A program made the position numbers and the translations under genes. Below the pieces are notes generated by a model. The model did not search any database, was not told the origin of the DNA, and worked only from the letters and a program-made list of their open reading frames with translations. From Streptosporangiaceae bacterium (GTDB lineage Bacteria; Actinomycetota; Actinomycetes; Streptosporangiales; Streptosporangiaceae), in NCBI GenBank assembly GCA_030045175.1, contig JASIBM010000019.1:1-5433 (forward strand): a stretch of DNA of 5,433 nt. Direction: 5' to 3'. Of the stretch, positions 1-5,116 are shown piece by piece (positions within the stretch are counted from its first letter, which is position 1; the number at the start of each line of letters is the position of its first letter).

Positions 1-40
1 GCTAGCAGAAGCCTGGCTGAGCGCGGCGGGCCGGGTCAGC

Positions 41-60
41 GCGGGACCTAGCGGGACCTA
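41..60. repeat. 10-bp perfect tandem duplication at the glpX stop codon
   Basis: gcgggaccta occurs twice back to back (41-50, 51-60). On the minus strand each copy begins TAG; the TAG of the 51-60 copy is the glpX stop, and the second TAG (50-48) is 10 nt further on, in another frame. It looks like a recent small slippage or duplication event. Positions 1-40 beyond it hold no recognisable gene. Confidence 0.85.
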
Positions 61-1098
61 GTAGCGCACGACCGAGTACCGGGAGACCTTCCACAGGGCG
101 TGCTCGCTGTGGATGTTACGCAGCGTCCCCGACCGTGCCCGCATGACCAGCGTGTGGGTGGTGGCGCCGCCCCGCCGGTACCTGACGCCCTCGAGCAACT
201 CGCCGTCGGTGATCCCTGTCGCCGCGAAGAACGCGTCATCGGATGAGACCAGGTCATCGGTGGTAAGCACCCGGTCCAGGTCATGGCCGGCGTCGATCGC
301 CCTGTCCCGTTCCGCCTCGTCGCGCGGCGCCAGCTTGCCGAGGATGACCCCGCCCAGGCACTTGATCGCGCACGCGGCGATGATCCCCTCGGGCGTACCG
401 CCGATGCCGAGCAGCAGGTCGACGCCGGTGCCCTCGCGCGCGGCCGAGATGGCGCCCGCCACGTCGCCGTCAGTGATCAGCTTGATCCTGGCGCCCGCCG
501 CCCGTACCTGCGAGATCAGCTCCTGGTGCCGTTCCCTGTCCAAGATCACCACGGTGACATCGTGCGGGGCGCAGTGCCTGGCCTTGGCGACCGCCGCGAT
601 GTTGGCCGCAGGCGGCGCATCGATGTCCACGACGTCGACGGCCTCCGGCCCGGCGACAAGCTTTGACATATAGAACACTGCCGACGGGTCGTACATCGAG
701 CCGCGAGGGCTGACCGCCATCACCGCGATCGCGTTCGGCATGCCGTTCGCTGTCAGCCTGGTGCCATCGATCGGGTCCACGGCCACGTCGCATTCCGGGC
801 CGGTGCCGTCGCCTACCTCCTCGCCGTTGAACAGCATGGGGGCGTGATCCTTCTCGCCCTCACCGATCACCACCACGCCCTGCATCGACACGGTCCTGAT
901 CAGCTGGCGCATGGCGCCGACGGCCGCGCCGTCGGCGCCGTTCTTGTCCCCCCTGCCGACCCAGCGTCCGGCGGCCAGGGCGCCGGCCTCGGTCACCCGC
1001 GCGAGCTCGAGCGCCAGGTTTCGGTCAGGAGCGGTCGGCTCGACCTCCTGAGAGATCGGTAGCTGCGGCTCTGCCGAGCCGGTAGCGGTCGGGTCCAC
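58..1098 (-). CDS. glpX: Class II fructose-1,6-bisphosphatase (GlpX)
   Basis: Hydrolyses fructose 1,6-bisphosphate to fructose 6-phosphate and phosphate in the cytoplasm, the committed step of gluconeogenesis; in many actinobacteria GlpX is the main or only FBPase. At 346 aa it has a normal length, with a ~25-residue polar N-terminal extension. Motifs in order: GRGDKNGADGAAVGAM (48-63), VVIGEGEKDHAPML (76-89), DVAVDPIDGTRL (104-115), MYDPSAVFYMSKL (135-147), ITDGDVAGAI (208-217), GIGGTPEGIIAACAIKCLGG (231-250). D51, the GEGE glutamates, D108/D111 and E237 correspond by eye to the metal and substrate residues of E. coli GlpX. The DPIDGT form, rather than DPIEGT, is the mycobacterial-type variant. 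The start is GTG with AGGA 8 nt upstream; a promoter-like element ends 7 nt before it. It lies 33 nt after xseB and ends in TAG. No key residue is missing. Confidence 0.97.
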   Translation of the reverse strand: MDPTATGSAEPQLPISQEVEPTAPDRNLALELARVTEAGALAAGRWVGRGDKNGADGAAVGAMRQLIRTVSMQGVVVIGEGEKDHAPMLFNGEEVGDGTGPECDVAVDPIDGTRLTANGMPNAIAVMAVSPRGSMYDPSAVFYMSKLVAGPEAVDVVDIDAPPAANIAAVAKARHCAPHDVTVVILDRERHQELISQVRAAGARIKLITDGDVAGAISAAREGTGVDLLLGIGGTPEGIIAACAIKCLGGVILGKLAPRDEAERDRAIDAGHDLDRVLTTDDLVSSDDAFFAATGITDGELLEGVRYRRGGATTHTLVMRARSGTLRNIHSEHALWKVSRYSVVRY

Positions 1099-1105
1099 GC
1101 TGAAA

Positions 1106-1135
1106 ATCCTATAGACGGGCGTGGCCTGCGGTCAG
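1106..1135 (-). promoter_or_regulatory. Putative glpX promoter, possibly giving a leaderless mRNA
   Basis: On the minus strand CTGACC (1135-1130, 4 of 6 matches to TTGACA) is followed by an 18-nt spacer and TAGGAT (1111-1106, fits TAnnnT). From the end of TAGGAT to the GTG at 1098 there are 7 nt, the distance expected between a -10 element and a transcription start, so transcription could begin at the GTG. The -35 overlaps the xseB TGA. The AGGA inside TAGGAT would instead act as a Shine-Dalgarno on read-through mRNA from xseB. Confidence 0.42.
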
Positions 1136-1416
1136 AACGGCCTGGCGTCGTCAGTACCGTCGTCGGTGCCGTGGTCGGGCGTGGCGATCGCGGCGGCGAG
1201 CCTGGCGCGCGCGCCCTCGAGCCACTGCTCGCAGATCGTGGCCAGGCGCTCGCCGCGCTCCCACAACTCGAGCGACTGCTCGAGCGTCAGGCCCCCGGCC
1301 TCGAGCCGCTTGACCAGGTCGGCTAGCTGGTCGCGGGCTTCCTCGTAGCCTGGTCGCTTCGGCGGCGCGCCGCCAGACGGCTGGCCGGGGCGTACCGCGT
1401 CACCTTGGGCCATCAT
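1132..1416 (-). CDS. xseB: Exodeoxyribonuclease VII small subunit
   Basis: Non-catalytic small subunit of exonuclease VII; several copies bind the helical part of XseA. The product is 94 aa, within the family's 70-100. The family core runs from Y24 to about L73: GYEEARDQLADLVKRLEAG, GLTLEQSLELWERGERL, then C62 and EQWLEGARARL, the typical helical hairpin. The first ~20 residues are a Gly/Pro-rich extension, and the tail is acidic with a DGTDDGTDD doublet. A longer reading back to 1563 would add 49 residues lying entirely inside the acyltransferase and without family resemblance, so it is rejected. Two ATGs lie in tandem at 1416 and 1413. The first makes an ATGA overlap with the acyltransferase TGA (1415-1413) but leaves only 2 nt to GAGG; the second makes a TGATG overlap with a 5-nt spacing and may be the real start. 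Either way translation is probably coupled to the acyltransferase. The intervening gene between xseA and xseB is unusual. Confidence 0.93.
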   Translation of the reverse strand: MMAQGDAVRPGQPSGGAPPKRPGYEEARDQLADLVKRLEAGGLTLEQSLELWERGERLATICEQWLEGARARLAAAIATPDHGTDDGTDDARPF

Positions 1417-3725
1417 TGCCTCGTCAGGTTGGCGTAGATCGGGGAGAGCCGGTACTGCACGGGAGGCAGCGGGGAGTGGTGGAGCGCGTAGAGCACTACC
1501 ATGCGAACCACCTTGGCATAAAGCTTCCCGCCGATCGGCTGCGGGTGGATGCCATCGCTCCACAGCAGGTTGGTGTGGTGCTCGATGGCGTCGTGCCAGT
1601 TGACAAGCAACACGTCACGGTACAGGTTGGCGGCGGCGGCGAGCGTGGAGTTGACCTCCTGCTCCCACGGGCGCGGGACGAAGGTGTTCACCAGGATCAG
1701 CCAGCGGGACGGGCCGATCGCGGCCCTGAGCTGGTTGATCTGATACGAGGAGATCGGGCCGTTGGTGCCGAGGCCCACGATCACGATGTGGCGCAGCCGA
1801 TGCTCAGCCGCCAACTGCTGGACGATGACCACGCCGGCGATCATCGCGCGGCTGACCTGGGCGTTGATGTAAATGCCCGGCATCGCCTGGGCCAGGGCGG
1901 GCGCTGAGGCGAGCATGACCGAGTCGCCGATGGCCATGACCTCTCGCCCGGCGACGCGCGGCGGCCCGCCTGGCCTGTCCCGCTTGGTCGCTCGCAGCGG
2001 GTTACCCGACGGCCTGCGCCACCAGGGATACCCGATGTGCGCGCCGGATAGCTGCGACTGACTGGCCAGCCGCGCGCCCTGCGCGATCTGCTGCTGCAGC
2101 GTCGGCCCTGACGGCGGCACCACTATCCCGTAGCAGGCCGTGCCCGCGACGCCGAGCACGGCCAGCGCCACGACCAGGGGCGTGACGGCGGCTGGGGCGC
2201 GCCATACTGCCGTTGGCGCGCGGAGCACGAGTTGGTACCTGCGCTTGAGTTCGTGGCGGAACCCGTTCCGCAGTATGGGTTCCTCAAGCCATCGCCAGGA
2301 CGCCGCGGCGATCCCGATCGGCAGGAGCGTTTCGATCGCACGGGCGGGTAGCGAGGTGGCGGCGCGGACCGCGACGCCGGTCGTGATCGCGATTACCGGC
2401 CAGTGCCATAGGTAGATGCCGTAGGACCGGACGCCAAGCCAGCGAAGCGGCCGCCAGGAAAGGGCTGCGGCGATCCGGCCTGGTGCCGTCGCCGCGAGGA
2501 CGAGGGCGCCCGCCGCGAGGGCGGCCAGTACCAGCCCGAACGGGTAGACCGCCGGGTTGGAGCCGGAGAAATGCCACATCGACCAGCCGAGCACGGCGAG
2601 GCCGGCCAGGCCGGCGACGTCGAGCACCACGCGGACCCTGGCCTTCGCCGCGGCGACCTTGGCGAGCGGCCAGGTCAGTGCCAGCGCCGAGCCGATCATT
2701 AGTCCGCTCGCGTGGGTGTCCGTGCCGTAGTAGACCAGGCTGGGGTCCGACCCTGGCACGTAGATGGCCAGCATGAGCAGCGCGGACAGGAACGCCCCGA
2801 ACCACGCCACGAGGGCGCGCAACACCGGACGGCGCAGCGCTATCAAGATCACGGTCAGGAGCAGCGGCCAGAGCAGGTAGAACTGCTCTTCGACCGCGAG
2901 TGACCACAGGTGCTGAAACGGCGGTGGCGGCCCGTAGAGATCGAAGTACGACTGCTTGGTGAAGGCCTGCCACCAGTTGCTCGTGTAGGTGACGGCGCCG
3001 AGCAGGGCGGGTCGCAGCGACGTTCGCTCGTCGGGCTCGAGGACTGCCACCGCCGCCGTCACCGTGACCAGCATCACGGCCAGGGCCGGCAGCAGCCGCC
3101 GGGCGCGGCGCTGCCAGAAGGTGCTAAGGCCGACCCGGCGATCCCGGCCGAACCTGGTCGCCAGGATGTCGGTGATCAGGTACCCGGAGAGCACGAAGAA
3201 CATGTCCACGCCGAGGAAGCCGCCGCGGAGCCAGGGCAGGCTCTCGTGGAAGGCGAGCACGGCCAGGACGGCCAGGGCGCGAACGCCGTCTAGGCCGGGG
3301 GCGCGGAACGGGGCCTTGCCCTGGGCGCTGGTAGCCGAGGCGCCGGCCTTCGTCGCCAGAGCGGTGCCCGGCGTCAGGGCAGCGTCGGTGCCTGGCTCCT
3401 GGGCGGCCGTGCCGACGACCTCGCCATCAGGCGAGCCGGCGTAGAGGGGCTCGGCGTAGGTCGCGTCGGCCGGGTCGGTGTAAAGGGGCTCGCCGTTGGT
3501 CGCGTCGCCGGGGTCGGTGTAAACAGGCTTGGCGTTGGTTGCGTCGCCGGGGTCGGTGTAAACGGGCTTGGCGTTGGTCGCGTCGGCGGGGTCGGTGGAA
3601 ACGGGCTTGGCGTTGGTCGCGTCGGCATGGCCGGGATCGGCCGGGCCGGCTGGCTCGGATGAGTGCCGTTCTTCGCCGGATGGCGGCAGGTCGGACGATC
3701 CTTCGTCCAATGGCCGATCCGACAC
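1413..3725 (-). CDS. Membrane O-acyltransferase: AT3 (OafA-like) domain fused to C-terminal SGNH domain, with N-terminal 13-residue repeats
   Basis: Predicted to move an acyl group, probably acetyl, across the membrane and onto an envelope glycan, peptidoglycan or lipid; the acceptor cannot be read from sequence. Residues 1-139 are a polar Pro/Asp/Thr-rich tail with five 13-residue repeats (34-98). The AT3 domain spans about 143-490 with ~10 membrane segments: LDGVRALAVLAVLAFH, whose R149 and H160 keep the 11-residue spacing of the family's essential Arg/His; FLGVDMFFVLSGYLI (170-184); FWQRRARRLLPA (203-214); HLWSLAVEEQFYLLWP (272-287); SYGIYLWHWP (434-443). One more membrane helix (~515-536) leads to an extracytoplasmic SGNH domain with GDS (S602), GLGTN (N655) and SDGIHP (D724, H727), so the triad looks intact. 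The GTG start has GGAGG 7 nt upstream. It begins 101 nt after xseA, and its TGA overlaps the xseB start. The architecture resembles OafA/OatA-like and mycobacterial AT3-SGNH proteins. Domain call is firm; substrate unknown. Confidence 0.93.
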   Translation of the reverse strand: MSDRPLDEGSSDLPPSGEERHSSEPAGPADPGHADATNAKPVSTDPADATNAKPVYTDPGDATNAKPVYTDPGDATNGEPLYTDPADATYAEPLYAGSPDGEVVGTAAQEPGTDAALTPGTALATKAGASATSAQGKAPFRAPGLDGVRALAVLAVLAFHESLPWLRGGFLGVDMFFVLSGYLITDILATRFGRDRRVGLSTFWQRRARRLLPALAVMLVTVTAAVAVLEPDERTSLRPALLGAVTYTSNWWQAFTKQSYFDLYGPPPPFQHLWSLAVEEQFYLLWPLLLTVILIALRRPVLRALVAWFGAFLSALLMLAIYVPGSDPSLVYYGTDTHASGLMIGSALALTWPLAKVAAAKARVRVVLDVAGLAGLAVLGWSMWHFSGSNPAVYPFGLVLAALAAGALVLAATAPGRIAAALSWRPLRWLGVRSYGIYLWHWPVIAITTGVAVRAATSLPARAIETLLPIGIAAASWRWLEEPILRNGFRHELKRRYQLVLRAPTAVWRAPAAVTPLVVALAVLGVAGTACYGIVVPPSGPTLQQQIAQGARLASQSQLSGAHIGYPWWRRPSGNPLRATKRDRPGGPPRVAGREVMAIGDSVMLASAPALAQAMPGIYINAQVSRAMIAGVVIVQQLAAEHRLRHIVIVGLGTNGPISSYQINQLRAAIGPSRWLILVNTFVPRPWEQEVNSTLAAAANLYRDVLLVNWHDAIEHHTNLLWSDGIHPQPIGGKLYAKVVRMVVLYALHHSPLPPVQYRLSPIYANLTRQ
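1419..1422 (-). promoter_or_regulatory. xseB ribosome binding site inside the acyltransferase 3' end
   Basis: GAGG (minus strand 1422-1419) sits within the last sense codons of the acyltransferase (ACG AGG CAA TGA). It is 2 nt from the ATG at 1416 and 5 nt from the ATG at 1413, favouring the second ATG by spacing. Terminating ribosomes would cover the site, consistent with termination-reinitiation coupling. Confidence 0.6.
3432..3626 (-). repeat. Five 39-bp tandem repeats encoding (A/G)DATNAKPVYTDP
   Basis: Five in-frame 39-bp copies with no gaps: 3588-3626, 3549-3587, 3510-3548, 3471-3509 and 3432-3470, in translation order. They encode ADATNAKPVSTDP, ADATNAKPVYTDP, GDATNAKPVYTDP, GDATNGEPLYTDP and ADATYAEPLYAGS (residues 34-98). 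The first and second copies differ at one base and the second and third at three; the last copy is the most diverged. This gradient fits expansion from the N-terminal side. The tract is Pro/Asp/Thr-rich and hydrophilic, so likely disordered. It precedes the first membrane helix and so, on the usual AT3 topology, lies in the cytoplasm. Confidence 0.95.
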
Positions 3726-3732
3726 GACAAAC

Positions 3733-3737
3733 CCTCC
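3733..3737 (-). promoter_or_regulatory. Strong ribosome binding site for the acyltransferase
   Basis: The minus strand reads AGGGGAGGG with core GGAGG at 3737-3733, leaving 7 nt to the GTG at 3725. This is the best Shine-Dalgarno match in the window. It fixes the GTG start and suggests efficient independent initiation rather than coupling to xseA, whose stop lies 101 nt upstream. Confidence 0.85.
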
Positions 3738-3826
3738 CCTGGTCTGCGTCCGCCCCTCGATGGCGACGCTTGCCAGCTTAGTTTTCGTCAGCGTTTAACG
3801 CCTAGAAGTCCACGTAGAGCGCCATG

Positions 3827-5065
3827 TCAGGTACTCACGTGCGGTTCAGGCACGATCGCTAACGAGCCGCTCACCGAGACCGATACCTGGTCATCGGCGA
3901 ACCGCACAATCAAAGACTCCCCAGCCGCGACTTCGGTTGCGGATCTGACGACCGTGGCGTCGCCATGCTGCACGATCGCGTAGCCCCGGCGCAAGGTCGC
4001 CGCTGGCGACAACGCGATCAGCCTGGCCCTGGTATGCGCCACGTCCGCGGCTGCCCGGTCGAGGCTAGCGGCGAGACACCGGCGGGCGCGCTCGGTGAGC
4101 GCTAGCACCTGTTCGTGTCGCCGGTCGATCTCGGCTACCGGGCTGGCGAGCGCTGGCCTTGACCTGATGGCCGCCAGCCAGGTGGATTCCCTGTCGATCC
4201 GCCCGGCTAGCTGACGTCGCGCCCGCGTTCTGAGCTGGGCGATGAGCGCTAGCTGCTCGCTAATGTCGGGAACAACTCGCCGAGCCGCGTCGGTGGGCGT
4301 GGACGCCCTGACGTCGGCAACCAGGTCAAGCAGGGGAACGTCTTGCTCGTGACCGATGGCGCTGACCACGGGGGTGCGGCAGGCCGCGACCGCGCGCACG
4401 AGGAACTCGTCGGAGAACGGCAGCAAGTCCTCGATGGATCCGCCGCCGCGAGCGATGATGATCACGTCGACTGACCGGTCGGCGTCCAGGGCCTGCAGCG
4501 CTGTCGTGATCTCCTCCACAGCGAACGGGCCCTGCACGGCGACTTGTTCGACCCTGAACTGGACCGAGGGCCAGCGGCGGGCCGCGTTCTGCAGGACGTC
4601 TCGCTCGGCCGCCGAGTCCCGTCCGCAGATCAGGCCGACTCGGTTGGGCAGGAACGGCGGGCGCCGCTTGCGCTCGGCCGCGAAGAGGCCTTCGGCAGCG
4701 AGCGAGCGGCGGAGGCGCTCCAGGCGGGCGAGCAACTCGCCGATGCCGACCGCGCGAAGTTCCACCGCGCTAAGCGAGAACGAGCCCTTGGCCACGTTGA
4801 AGTCCGGCTTGGCCCAGACGACGACCCGCGCTCCATCTGACGGGGCCGGTTCCGCCGCGTCGAACACCTGCCGGGGGCAGATCACCCGCACGGAAACGGC
4901 GGCGACGGGATCGCGCAGGGTCAGGTACACGGTCGCGCCGCGCCTGCTCAGCTCGGCGATCTGGCCCTCGACCCACACCCGGCCCAGCCGCCCGATCCAC
5001 TCGCCCACCAGCCGCAACGCGGTCCGTACCGGCATCGGCGCCTCAGCGCTCGTCTCTAGCGGCAT
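3827..5065 (-). CDS. xseA: Exodeoxyribonuclease VII large subunit
   Basis: Catalytic large subunit of exonuclease VII, a cytoplasmic single-strand-specific nuclease that works with several copies of XseB and degrades ssDNA from both ends during repair. Length is 412 aa, normal for actinobacteria. The N-terminal OB-fold region spans about residues 12-107 (VWVEGQIAELSRR, then TVYLTLRDP). The nuclease core has RVGLICGRDSAAERDVL (142-158), IIIARGGGSIEDLLPFSDE (202-220) and SAIGHEQDVPLLDLVADVRA (235-254). D156, R206, H239 and D242 align by eye with E. coli residues I recall as important (D155, R205, H238, D241). Arg-rich predicted helices from about 265 to 350 match the XseB-binding coiled-coil region, and LRRGYAIV (358-365) is the usual C-terminal motif. 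The ATG at 5065 is chosen because family members share the TSAEAP stretch after it. Its AGGA is poorly spaced (12 nt), and M11 at 5035 has a better GAGG. Unusually, xseB is not the next gene. Confidence 0.96.
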   Translation of the reverse strand: MPLETSAEAPMPVRTALRLVGEWIGRLGRVWVEGQIAELSRRGATVYLTLRDPVAAVSVRVICPRQVFDAAEPAPSDGARVVVWAKPDFNVAKGSFSLSAVELRAVGIGELLARLERLRRSLAAEGLFAAERKRRPPFLPNRVGLICGRDSAAERDVLQNAARRWPSVQFRVEQVAVQGPFAVEEITTALQALDADRSVDVIIIARGGGSIEDLLPFSDEFLVRAVAACRTPVVSAIGHEQDVPLLDLVADVRASTPTDAARRVVPDISEQLALIAQLRTRARRQLAGRIDRESTWLAAIRSRPALASPVAEIDRRHEQVLALTERARRCLAASLDRAAADVAHTRARLIALSPAATLRRGYAIVQHGDATVVRSATEVAAGESLIVRFADDQVSVSVSGSLAIVPEPHVST

Positions 5066-5074
5066 GACGTCATG
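5063..5074. other. 12-bp perfect palindrome on the xseA start codon
   Basis: CATGACGTCATG reads identically on both strands. Its low-coordinate edge contains the xseA ATG (minus strand 5065-5063), and its other edge supplies a second minus-strand ATG (5073-5071) in another frame. The placement would suit an operator or start-site masking. A 12-bp palindrome is, however, expected about once by chance in 5.4 kb, so function is unproven. Confidence 0.4.
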
Positions 5075-5116
5075 ATGTCCTGGGTGGGCGTCATCGGGAT
5101 CCTCGGTGTAATGGTG

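Noticed and set aside
1..57. Rho-independent terminator after glpX
   Set aside because: GCTGA/TCAGC arms around a 15-nt GC-rich loop are present, but the stem is only 5 bp and no T-run follows on the minus strand.
113..673. Plus-strand 186-codon ORF opposite glpX
   Set aside because: Antisense shadow with compositionally biased translation; glpX motifs cover the whole region on the other strand.
1417..1563. 49-residue N-terminal extension of xseB from an ATG at 1563
   Set aside because: It lies entirely within the acyltransferase SGNH domain, has no good SD, and family members start close to the GYEEA core.
3432..3626. CRISPR-like appearance of regularly spaced repeats
   Set aside because: The copies are contiguous without unique spacers, are in frame with a membrane protein gene, and there are no cas genes.
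3374..3730. Minus-strand 118-codon ORF rich in TPTPSPFTPT, overlapping the acyltransferase start
   Set aside because: It is the alternative frame of the 39-bp repeats. The repeat length is a multiple of three, so every frame gives a periodic peptide; the acyltransferase frame continues into a real domain and has the strong SD.
3726..3826. Promoter or terminator in the 101-nt gap between xseA and the acyltransferase
   Set aside because: The minus strand offers TAAGCT as a possible -10 but nothing like a -35 at 17-18 nt. The only dyad (ACGCT/AGCGT) has a 5-bp stem with a long loop and no U-tract.
5036..5065. Shorter XseA start at M11 (5035), with GAGG 5 nt upstream
   Set aside because: Kept only as an alternative: the TSAEAP residues between the two starts match the N-terminus I recall for actinobacterial XseA, favouring 5065.
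4356..5075. 239-codon plus-strand ORF opposite xseA
   Set aside because: Its translation is low-complexity Ser/Arg/Thr typical of the antisense frame of a GC-rich gene, and it lies wholly within an unmistakable xseA.
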